64,000 bases of DNA. Source: Symsagittifera roscoffensis. Taxonomy: Eukaryota; Xenacoelomorpha; Acoela; Convolutidae. The translations under genes and the position numbers were made by a program. The DNA is taken from assembly GCF_963678635.1 (NCBI RefSeq), contig NC_087062.1, positions 28,484,833 through 28,548,832 on the forward strand, written 5' to 3'. The notes below the pieces were generated by a model. That model made no database searches and was not told the DNA's origin. It was given only the letters and a program-made list of their open reading frames with translations. This document shows, in pieces, positions 13,401-25,400 of the stretch; position 1 is the stretch's first letter, and the number at the start of each line of letters is the position of its first letter.

Positions 13401-16400
13401 ATGTCTACATTGTTATGTTCTTCGTCGTATGTATTTTGTCGTGTTGTTATTGTTGTGTTATATTCTTTTATTTGTGCGTCTAAAAGAATTTTGTTTATAG
13501 ATGTAGAAAAGATTCCAAAAAATCCTGCAAATAGTATGCGTGCTACACTTGCTTGTCTGTTTACTTGTGTGTGTATAGCACATGTGTTGTAGATTCCTTT
13601 TAAAAGTGAGAAAAGAAATCCAATAAAGTTAAACATTGCGTATAAAATAGTCAATTTTTCTAAGATGTAGTAGGGCCATCCTAGAAAATCGAGGATCTCA
13701 TTTTTGAGTGTAACAAAGCTAAAAATGTTAATTGGTGATATATCTTGGGGACGGTATTTTTCACCGTTTAGATATATGTAATCTTTAATGTCCTTAAAAT
13801 ATCCGCTATAGTCTTGCGTGTAGATATCGGCAAATCCTGCGGTTTCTGCAAGTTTGCGTAAATTTTGGTCTATTGATTGTCTTTGTATAGTGTCCATTTG
13901 TGTTAATAATTCTTGGAATTGTTGTGTTCTAATGTGATGTTGAATATCTGATTTTGAATAGATTCCTATTGATTGTAAGTCTATATTTGGGTTTCGAGCA
14001 ATAGCGCGAATGCTTTCTGGTGAAAATTTTTTGAGTGATTGCATTAATGTGGGATATGGTGTGAGAAGATAATATTTATTTTCATCAGGGTTTAGTTGTA
14101 CTACATTGTGGCTGTTTTCTGATCCACATGGGACTGCGGTATCCCAGAAATAGGTTCTTCGTGAAAGTGTATCCACGAAATGTACTTTATTCTTATAAAA
14201 GATAGGGATTCTTTTATAACATCGTTTATCTTCAAAAACGTATAGTGGTGATACTTTTTTAGTACAAGTATAAAACCATAAGATGTTTCCTTCATAGTCT
14301 AAAAAATTTGATCTATTTCCACATAATAAGTATCCTGCATAGGGTATTTTTAATACTGCTAGTGCAAGTGATTGTAATATTTGTGTTCGTTCTAATTCGC
14401 ATAATTGGTGTAGTGTTTCTAATTCGGAGAGTGACATTTCTTGAAAAATTCGGCTAATTGTATAATCTAGTTTCATATCTAAATGAATATCATAGTGGAT
14501 ATTACCGAAATATGTAGTGTTCATTAGTGATAATTCTTGTAAGCGTGTGCTTCTGGTGTCCTGAGGTTTTAGATGTCCACCAGGTTGTCCGTTGCTTTTT
14601 TGAAAATTAACTGGTATATAGGATGTTCCTTCGTTTAAAGGATGACCTGTGGCATATGGGTCGATTTTTATTTTTCCAGTGGTCATGTCGAATCCTTTTT
14701 CGTATTCAACTAATATTTCAGAGTATTGTGTTTTGTGAAGTGGATTCCTGTATTTACATGCAAGTTCTGTTTCTTGATATATTTGAAAACGTGTCAATTT
14801 GTTTTCTATATTGTCTATGTTTCTAAAATTAGAACTTAGTTTTCGTGATGGATGGACTTGTTCATATGGAATTGATTGTATAAAATATTTTTCGTGAAAT
14901 TTTATCATACGAGCGTGTATTTTTGCTACTTGAAATGTTGTACATGTATCTTCGGGGAACCAAACAATTGTTGCTTGTGTTCTCGTTGTAGGGTCGCAAT
15001 AACCTTGATCATTTTTACAAGGTAATCGGATTCCTTGATAGATCATTGTATTATCTGATAAATCTCGTGTTAGTTGTATTTTTTCGAGTTGTATTTTCCA
15101 ATCGAAAAACATTATTTCTTGGTATCCTTTATTTTTTGTGTCTGCTTTGCAGTTTGATGGGTCATTTATACCAATGTGTGGTATCCAATGTTTATCGTGT
15201 AGGTCATAGGTTAATCGTCCGTGTGCGCCGTTATACGGGTATTTTTCGTCTAGTTTTATATGTCCTTGGTGTCTTTCAAGTTGTGATTGATGTACAGAGT
15301 CTGGAAAAACTTGAAAATTAACTAATTTTCTTTGGGAGTTTTTATTTTGTGTGATGTTTAGTCTAAGTAATTCATTTTTACAATCGTCGGGATTGAGATG
15401 TAAAAGACGTTCTATATTACTTTGATAGAATGATTCATGGTCAAGTCGGTTTTTGTTTCCGTTCGAGACTTGTGAACAATGTACTTTCTTTTCGGAAAAT
15501 GTTGCTGTGAATTTATAACCTGTAACTGTTGTTGCTCGGGCTTTTGAATAGAGTGTTGCTATTACATCTGTGGTTTCTATAGCTTGTGGTTCTGTTTCAC
15601 ATTGTGATACTTGATTTATTGCATATTTATGTAGTGTTTTTTGTTCATTTTCTTCACAATCGTAATGTGTTACTAATAAATCTTGTGGTCCTGTACGAGG
15701 AGAAGGGTTTATGTTTTGATTTGAGATTACTAGAAAAGGGAGTTGGAGAAAAATTAATAATTTTAGAATATACATGTGTATGATAATCCTGAGTATGGAT
15801 TATAAAATGTAATGTAGCCAATTGTGTTTTTGGTATATCTGTCGTATTTGTATATTACTTCAGTAGTTATAAACGGTGGTGGTAGTGATTGAGCTGTTAT
15901 GTTAGGTGGATTTAATGGGTAGGGATGTTGGGTAATATTATTTAACTTAACTGTGATTTCAAACTTTAATTGTAAACTGTTTTGTTGGAGTATTTGAATA
16001 TTGTGATCACGGATATCGTTGTGAATATCTTGGCGATATTGTAATCTATTAAGTGCCCAGTTATGAAGGCGGTTACTTTCTTGATGTTGTCCAAATAGTG
16101 GTGGAGGTGCTGTAAATGTATTCCAATCTAGTCTTAAAGGAATATTTATTGATGATTGTTCTCGATATCTGGCGTCGAGATTATTTGGAAAATTTAAGTT
16201 AAAGGGTGGTGGTGAAAACTGGCTTATTGATGGTGTTGATGGTAGTGATAATGTTTCTGGTAGTGATGAGGATGTTGTTGTATCCGTAGAAATATCTATG
16301 GGGTCATTGACTAAATTTGGTTCACCTTGTGTAAATGAATGTGTAGTCCAATATGGGAGTCGTGATGTTTGGTTTGTGGGGTTGAAAGGATTTTCACGTA

Positions 16401-19400
16401 TTTGCTCAGATGTTGGTGTTGAACCTAAGTAATCTGATGGTAGGCTTGAGGTGCTACGTTGTGAAAGAAGCGTAGGGGTTTCTGGTAATATACCAATGGG
16501 GTTTTCTGGAGTATTTTGTGATGGGGATTGAGGTATATCAAAATGAACTCGGGGAGTTTGAAGATTTCTGTTTCGTCGAGGATGTATAATTTGTCTATTT
16601 ATTTCGACTGTATTTTGGCTTTGACTAGAATTTCTTATTCTACTTAGTTCTTGTGGTAGTGTTGGGTATAGGTTATATGTTGGTTCGCTTAGAGGTGCTT
16701 GTCGTTGAACTGGTTCTAGTGGTTCTGATAAACGAGCATGTCGTTCTTCAAAAGTGTATGGATTGTCTTGAAAAGAAATTCGTGTAGATGTTTGAGGATT
16801 TTGAGTAGTTGAAGGTGGTGTTTGGTTATCTTGGGATGATGTCGGTGAAGACTGATTCTGTGACTGTTGGGTAGCAATTTTTGATGGTTTTTTGAATTAT
16901 TACTTTAGTGAGAAATTTTGTGTTTATTATAATATTCTTCCAAAAAAAGAATTAGAAGGACTGTTGCTAGGGCAAATGTGAGGATTGCTTTCTTTATACA
17001 TTTACAGATGGTCAAAATGAGGGATGATAAGAATGCTATGAAAATTACAAACAATAAAAAAATATCGGTTCTACTGAAAATTGTTCGTATCATTTAGACA
17101 AGTTGTATAAATCGTACCTGTGGATATAATCAAGGGTTTTGGAAAGTTGGAGGAATAGTTCGAGAATAGTGTAGAAAATTAAAAAAATGTTACAAAAAAT
17201 GATTAGGATTATTAGAAAAGATTCAAGTATATCAAAAAGAAATATTATAAAGGCTTCAAGTATTGAAAAAAAATGTTTAAAATTTATAAGTATTTGAGCA
17301 ACTGTTTGAGAGAAGAGCATTTAAGAAATGATCTCTTGGTCGAATATTTTTTGCTGTTTGAGGCGATTTTCTAGTGTGGTCGAATTATTTATTAGTTTTT
17401 TGACAAGTGGGTTGAGTTTTGTAAAAAATTGTTGGGGGCAATTTTCATGGTGACTGGGAGGTCGTCTTTTTCTTTATTTTTGTTTGTCAAATGATCCGGG
17501 GTATGGTGAGATTTTTATACTTTAGGCTAATTAAAATCTTCATTTTGTTACTTTAGGCTAAGTTATCAAATTTGTTTTGGGGGTATTCGTGGTCTGAGTT
17601 GGGGAAATATTGTTGATCTTTGGGTTATTAGATAAGGGAGGGGTACGGTATTATGGTGATATTTATTTTAGCTGTCAAGTTGGAGTGATTTGCTTATTTT
17701 TGACCTGGAGGTTGTAAAGTTATAGTTAGAGATGTGCCTGGAGTTCTAGATTATTCGTCTAATTGATCTTAGTTTGAGTTAGAGAAAGTGGCGGATTGGA
17801 TGAATCCTATTGGTCTATTTTGAACTAGAATTATTGCGTACTTGTGAGCATGTTATTTTGAAAAATTGAAATGAAAAATGTTACGGAGGTTTCAAGATTG
17901 TGAAGTATGAAATCTTAAAATTACTTTTTAAATTCTACTTTCTTTAATATTTTAGATTGGGGGATGAACATTTTGTAGTTTTTACGTGGTTGATTTCTGA
18001 GTCTTGTTGTTTTTCTATGTTCAGATTTGTCTATTTCTTCTTGGGGTATTATTTGTTCTGTCATTTTTCTATTTTTTCTTTGTTTTGGAGATTCTTTATG
18101 GTTTTGTGTATTGTTTTTGGTGGCGGTTGGTTTTGTGTTTTGATTTTCGGTGGGGTTATCATTTTGTTCTGTGTTTTTCAGATGTGGTTCATTTTGAATG
18201 ATTTTTAATCCTGTGAAAGAATATAATTGAGTTAATTCGCGGAGTGCGTATTCTTTTGGGTAATAAGGTAATAGGTTGTTTCGATGTTGAACGATTTCTT
18301 TTGTGTTTGAGTCGGTAATTTTATATGTGACATCAGTGGGTTTTGCAATTATTTGGTATGGTCCTTTTCGAAGGGGTTGTAATTTTTTAGAAATTCCTTT
18401 TTGAGTATTAAAATTAGGTATTAAAACAAATGTTCCAATTTTTAAATCGGAGGCTGGTGTAAAACGTGAATTGATTTGTTCATTAATGTTTTGTCTTTGT
18501 AATAACTTTTTTGTTATTTTTTGATAAATTTCATTGTGTTTTTTATCTCTATTTAGAATCCATTCGGTGTGTGTACCGGAGGCTAGTTTAAGAATTTGTG
18601 GGTGATGAAAATGATCTTCATCGTGTGTATGTAAAGGTAGGTTATAACAAATTGAGTCTTTATTTGGTTGACAATAACCTTGTGCGTTTTTATGAGAATT
18701 TGCTGTAAACATTATTGGTTTGCGTGGCTTTTGGTTAAAAACCATTTCGTATGGTGACATTCCTAAAGTTGTCGTAATTTGTGAATTATATGCTAAGGGA
18801 AATAATTTTACATCTGCTGACCATTCGGTATATTTTGTATCATTTCCGTTGATGATACATCTAAGATATTCTTGTAATGAACGGTTCATACCTTCGACTA
18901 AGCCGTTTGTCCAAGGTGCATGAGATGTACGTGGTTTGTGTTTAATGTTATATAAATGACATAGTGTGATAATTTCATTATTTATGAATTCTGTACCGTT
19001 GTCTGTAACTAAAATTTCTGGTAGTCCGAATTTTGCTATCCAGTGTTCATAGAGTGTTGTGTAAGCGTAATAAGCGTTACAATGTGGTACTGGGTTAAGT
19101 GCTACATAATGTGTAAATGCGTCAACAATTACCATAATGTAGGAGTTTCCTTCTGATGAGGGTGAAATTGGTCCTTTGGTATCAAATGAGATACGATGGT
19201 TAAAGTACAAGCTTTGTCCTTTAAAATCTTGTTTTTGTGCTATTTGTTTTTGATTTGGGTAAGGTTTATTTAGTTGACATACTATACAATCATTGCATAG
19301 TACTTTTATCCAAATTGGTGCATTTGGGAAGTAAAAATTTTGTATAAAATTTGAATATGTTTTTTCTGATCCAGAGTGTCCTTTAATATTTTGTGTATGT

Positions 19401-22400
19401 GAAATATTAAAAGCTATAAGAATCATACTTAAAGGGAGACATGGAACTGTAGATTCATTCAGGTTATACTCTAAAAGGTCTGTATTTTCGTTAATTGTTG
19501 TGTTGTTAAATTTGCGAAAGTATCGGAGGAGTGTTTTGTTTCCTAGAATGGTTGAATCTGCTTTGATAGGTTTAGTTTTATATTTGTGCCATGATTTCAG
19601 TTGTCGAATTACTGGGTCAAGGTTTTGATATTGTTTCAGTGTTGAAATTGTAATTGTTTCTGTTGGGGGGAGAAAAATGTTTTCGATTTCTAATTTAGAT
19701 AAGGGTATTGTATCAAGTGGGTCGTGGAGGTCAAAAACTTGATTTATTGTGTATTTTGAATCATTTGTTTGTGGTCCTGATAAATTTATTTTATCAGTTA
19801 AATCTTCTTTTTCCTCTTTGTGATGAATTTGAAGTTGTTTCTGAGTCAGAGAAATATAATTGATCGTGAATTGGGCAATTTTTATCTATTGATTCTTTTA
19901 GTTTGTAAAGTTCGTCTAAACTGTTGGTTTCTGATTCTGAAAATGCGTTTCGATTTTTTGAAAATCTTTTTCGTGTTATTTGTCTTTGTTTCGTTATTAT
20001 TTTTCTTTTTAGTGTTTGTCGTTTTGTTCGAATGTATCCAACTGTTTGTGTATGAGGTGTGATTACAAGGTCGTATTTTTTGTTATCTATTTCACAATTG
20101 TGTAAAACGATTGTTTGTTTATTTCCTAGGTTTTTAAATGACATAAGGTTTAGAATGACGGATGCAAAGGGTTGTTAAATGATTTCTATTTTCCTAAACT
20201 GTTAGTTCTTACGATTTTTTGGTTAGCTTAACCTGGGTCTGTTTGTTCAGGGTTGGAGAGAAAAGTATATCGATTCCGAAGAATGATTTTTACTTTCTCG
20301 TGACTAGTATAAGCTAAGGTGTTAACTTACTTAATCTTACTTAGGGGTAGTGATTGTGTTCAAGGGTTGGAGAATAGTAAATCGATCCACAAGGTTCAGG
20401 TATAATTAGAACGCGAGTAGTTCGTTAGATACTATTTTAAACTTACTAAGTCTAAGATTTATCCTGGGTCTGGTAAGAGGGGGGGTCAAGTGAAGGATGA
20501 ATAACCGAAGTTCTTCACTGTTTATCCTAATTTGAATGATTAGTTTTGTTTAAAAATTTCTATTAGTCTTAGGTCTTTAGAAAGGGTTGGGTAGTGAATC
20601 GACGTTTGAGGTCGTTAGACACTAATTAAGTGGGTGGGGGAGAACAAAGTTGTTCTGTTTGATCCAAGGATAAGCCTTGATGATCAAATTTGAAATTTAA
20701 TTAAGTAGAAAATGATTTAAGATCCAAGGATAAGCCTTGATGATCTGGTTTTAAAATTAAGTGAATTTAAGTTTTAATAAAATTTTAAATGTGTGTAAAG
20801 GAAAGATTTAGTGTTTTGATGATATTAGTGGGTTTATGATTGCTGTTATGTTTTAGATGATGAAGCTGGAACAACAGGATGATTTATGATTACTAACCAT
20901 TTATTGTCATGCTACTAATTTTTATTTTTATTTTCCAATAAATATTTTTCAAACATGTTTTGTATAATACTGCAGAGTTTTAGGAAAACGATCTTAGATC
21001 TTTTTATCAATCGTTATTGTATATTAATAAATTTGTTTAGCGCCTGAAATGATTTTGAAGAGTAACTTCAAGGTTTTATGTTTGCAAATGGAAATCTAAA
21101 TTCATTGCAAGTAGTATTCGAAATATAAAAGTTTGTTCTGGCTTTTGCCGAACTATCATATAACTATACGGCAAGTTTCTACTTTGTCGTATGTCGTCTT
21201 TGGTTCGAGGTCTTCTTCCAATTCCGGGTAGTTCTGTTATGGTTCGGAATATTGGCTCTGATCTATTGAGTCGTAGAGACATTTCGATTAAATTATTGTC
21301 GTATAACATTTTTGTAAATGTTTTTGTCTAATTTCTAATCTATTTTGGCTAATTCTAATCTATTAAGGTCTTGTTCGAGACTTATGGTCGCACCAGATGA
21401 GTTAGGACAGATGTGTAACTCATAGAGTAATTTCGGATAGGGTACACCGTCTGCTCGTCACGCTATCTTATTTTCGGCCGGATAGATTCGTGCAACTTCT
21501 TAGTCTAATACCGATCCTAATCTTACTCTTATACTATCTAGTCTCAGGTTGTTTAACTAGTCTCTGCTAGGCTCAATAGATCTAGGGTATACTGGTTTAT
21601 TGCGGCTGCTGAAGTGCTCGGGAGAGTCCAACTAATTTCTAAGTTAAATTCAAATCTCTCTGGTGCTGAAATTACAAGTAACTTCAGCACTTACAAATAA
21701 GTGGGTTGTTAGTTAGATGGATCATGATTGGTTAATATTAAATACTTTACATTGGTAAAACATTTAATTTATCCAATCATAAAATGTAGTTTAGATCAGG
21801 TTCCATAGGGCTCTTAATGGTAATTGGTACATATACGTACTCTTCCCAGCTCACAAGTTGAATGTATGCTTCCTAAATGAAATACATTCAACTAATGACG
21901 TTCATGGTAACGAGGTTCATGTAATTCATGCTAACTGAAAAACTCGATGAAATACTTTGTACATGGCAATGTCTTGACACTTTAATTTCGAGGCCGTCCT
22001 AATTGATCTGACAATACAAATTCCTGTTGATTTTATGCTCAGCTAGGAGAGTGAAATCATTATTGCAATTCTGTTTCCGTGTTTTTAGAAAGTTGTCTGC
22101 GAGAGGTGCCACAGAGAGCGAGTTTGCTGCCAAGTTCCAGGAGATAATTAAGAGTCTACCGAAAGCCAATGTCGACAATCTAAAGTAACGAAACCAAACC
22201 ATTCATCCTATTCATAACTATCTATCTCACGCAAAATCTTAAGCTCATAAAGGTTATTCTTCGTGTATTTAAGGATCAAACTTGCTGGCTCGACATCGAA
22301 GGTTCTTATCACTGTTTAAGAGTAATGAACAACGTAATGAAGACTCTTTTACAGGTCTTGATTTTTTTTTTCAGGAAAAGTCTCAAAATTTGTTCACGCT

Positions 22401-25400
22401 TAATTTTGATTTTTCGCGGTTTGACCTCCGATTTCTTTTTAAATGTAGTGCATTTCTATTGTTAAAAGGAAGGCAAACTCCACTATCGAACAGCAAAAGT
22501 GTAAAGGTCACCAAAAAACGTTATCGAATTCTAGTTTCGAAAAAACCAATTTAGTTGTCAGATAGTTTTCTCAAATTGGGTTAATTTCATAAAAAAAGTG
22601 TCAATTATAAATTGTTCTAGAATTTTAAAGAGTTTTAGGGCCATCTTTTTTTTCTTGGAAATTCGAAAGCTGAGATTTTTTTTTCAAAAAAAAACAAGCC
22701 AGTATTCTTTTTCTGTTTACTTGCGTTCATTACTCTTTTCCAACTCTCAGTGGCTGTTCTTTTTTTTTCAGCACCATAAAATTATTTTGTCAGAGACACG
22801 ATGACGCTAGTTACACTGTATGCGGATTCTCTTTTGGGTTCCTAATTGTTTTCTTGAATTTTGTTACGTAGAAATGTTTGCTAAAAGTTTTTTTTTAAAA
22901 TTGTTTCGAAGAGTTTTGACATGTAATTGCGGTGTCTGGGATATGTCAGTGTTTCATGCTCATAGATTTTGTAATTTTGTGTTGTAGATATATCTTCACT
23001 GTGTTGCATGGGGTGCTGATGAACGAGAGTGTGAACAAGATGTCTGCAGACAACATCGGTACATGCATTGGACCAAGCTTCGATAACACCAAACAGTGAG
23101 TCAACCTATATACTAGCAGGAACTCTCATAAACTGAAATGGCATTTTTTATTACCACTCATTTTTGCGTATAATGGAAAAATATATGTTGATGAAAATGT
23201 CTACCTTAATTTAGGCAATTCAGAATGAAAGAAAAAGAACAACTGGAAAATTAAGTTAGAATGCTCTGAAGTTGTAATTTAGCAGGCTCTAAAGTTTTTC
23301 CGAATAAAGCAGTCTTACGAAATGTATCTCAGAAATGTCTATTTAATAAATTTTTCGATCGTTATTTGGAAACTTATTTTTCTCGAAAACTATCCTGCCA
23401 ATTCTGATATCAAAATTTTAATTAAAACAACAGGTTGTCAAACGTCTGCAGCGGCCCTTCCCATTTTTTTAAAAAAAAGTTAGCCTTGACAATTTTTGTC
23501 GGTTTTGGAAATCTTCTCTGCCCTCCTAACTTCTGAAAAAAAGGGGTTTCAGATTTTTGGCTTAAAAAACTCTCCTATCAAATCTGAGATATAAGGTTCA
23601 ATCGAAAGAACTGTTGAATTTTTTCCTACAGAAGCGGCTACTCGTTAATTTTTTGCTAGAAGATTGTTATTTCCTTGGGAAAGTTCCAAACTTATTGCAG
23701 TAGTCCAAATTGTGAAATTACACATTTCATCCCACACCATTATAACGTCAAAGTTCCAAAACGTCTAATAGGTACTTCCAGTTTTAGCTGGTCCCCTAGT
23801 TTTCTTTATTGAGACATACGATCAGGAATGATACCATTTTTTAGTCGATCAAATTGATTTTCCGAAAGTAGTTTGTAATGAAACGTTGTTCCAGCTAATG
23901 AGATTTTTGTCAAAATACTAACACCTATTTCAAGGTTGTTTTCAGGATAATTTAAGTCGGCACTGTAGTTTTGCTGTGTATGCAAAGTACCTGATGTATC
24001 CTTGTACCTATTCTGGTCTTTTCAGTTGTTGTGTCACTAGTTGAGTGTCTGTTTCAGAGATCTAGGGGCGATGGGGGCAGGGGGAGACTTTGCTTCTCTC
24101 AATGTGTCTCATACGAGTAACCATATAGTGGCAACACTAGTCAGAAACGCAGTCACTGTTTTCGACCTCAAAAGCGGTAAGGCTCACTTGAGCAAACTTT
24201 CAGTGTAGCCTAACTAACTTTTCAAATGGTTGCTCTAGTTGATTTGAATGCTTTTAAATAACAGAATTCGAATCTGTTTTAAAAAACATCATATTTTGAT
24301 CATGTTATGTTGCATGCGCTCCGCTTAACCAGCATTCACAATTCAATTTAATCCGTATATTCAACAAAAATTTAGGTTTACTTGGTAAGATTAATTCCAA
24401 ACGAAACGCAACTCAGAAAAAATAACCAAACATTAGTTTGCAGTGAAGTTGCTTGGCTGTACATATTCGTCTTTCTTTCAATTTGAATAGATATCATATT
24501 CAATTTGAAGAGTTTAAATGCAGGTATTCGGGTATCTCAAATTTCATGGTATTTGCTCCGGTTGTGTCGGCAGTAACGTAAAAGTCTTCATTTCTGTTGC
24601 AGATCCAGTTGAGTTTCGATCAATCAAGGACATCCTGGAAAATCCGCCAATTCCGCCCTGGTCCGGTTTTCCGTCCCTCCGTGCTTCTTTCAGCTCACCC
24701 GCGCCACCATCGCCCGCCCCCAGGAGGGAGGAGCAACCACGAAAACTGAACAGACCTGTCAGTATACTTCACACATCATCATCATCAAATGCGCCCCAGA
24801 CACCTTCTAAAGCGTCCCTGCTTCTCCACGGATCCCACAGGAGATCATCATGTAAGTCGGTCAATTTCTGGGCCAGACATTTAATATACAAGAACAATTT
24901 CCAATATTGACATTAGTTCTTAGGACGTCACTAGACATTATTTAACCAGAGTAGGGGGGGATTTATTGGAGGACGCCCTCTTCTCAAGGATTCCACCCCC
25001 TCACTAACACCAACCAAAGGGTCCCCTTTGGTATTGTTTCATAATATTCATTTTTGGTCGGCATCCAATATGGCGCCAATACACTAATTTTGAGGGGGAG
25101 CGAGCGCCAAAAAAACGCATTTTTGGTCAAAATTTTCCAAAAAGTGCGCAAAAACGGTATTTTTGACCTGATTTTTCAAAATTGTTTTTTTTTGTCAAAA
25201 TAGGGTCTGTATAAGTGTTCTGGGAGCGCTCGAAAAATCACATTGGTCGACCTAAAAAAAGTTGACAAAATTTTTGATAGTTTTGAAAATCAGCCCCCCC
25301 CCCCTTCGAGAAAATCCTCAACCCGCCCCTGAACTAGAGGGTTTGAAGCTTTGAGGCTTTTTTGAACATGAGTGTATCGTAATGGTTCTTGTCCTACGTA

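Larger units (their letters stand above)
9327..21805 (-). mobile_element. Family X LTR retroelement, copy 1 (12.5 kb, gag-RT deleted, env retained)
   Basis: Complete insertion with 408 bp LTRs that look identical by eye and a 4 bp target duplication TAGG (9323-9326 and 21806-21809). Genes run on the minus strand, opposite to the host gene whose intron it occupies. Element order: 5' LTR, primer site, 77-codon ORF, leader repeats, pre-gag ORF cut short at 19800, integrase, small ORFs, a Met-less ORF, envelope glycoprotein, a 601-codon ORF, about 1.6 kb of 3' sequence, 3' LTR. Gag, protease, RT and RNase H are missing through one internal deletion near 19800. D(35)E spacing and gene order fit Ty3/gypsy. 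It cannot replicate alone but may be mobilised in trans. Confidence 0.9.

Noticed and set aside
12919-13592. Plus-strand frames of 83 and 106 codons
   Set aside because: Antisense to the envelope and 601-codon ORFs; composition is that of the opposite strand.
20641-20656. AGAACAAAGTTGTTCT as a hormone response element
   Set aside because: Half sites match, but the spacer is four bases, not three; kept only as a shared palindrome.
24518-24602. ATG at 24518 as a start for a separate gene
   Set aside because: Intronic; the acceptor at 24602 and the phase with the preceding exon explain the coding sequence.
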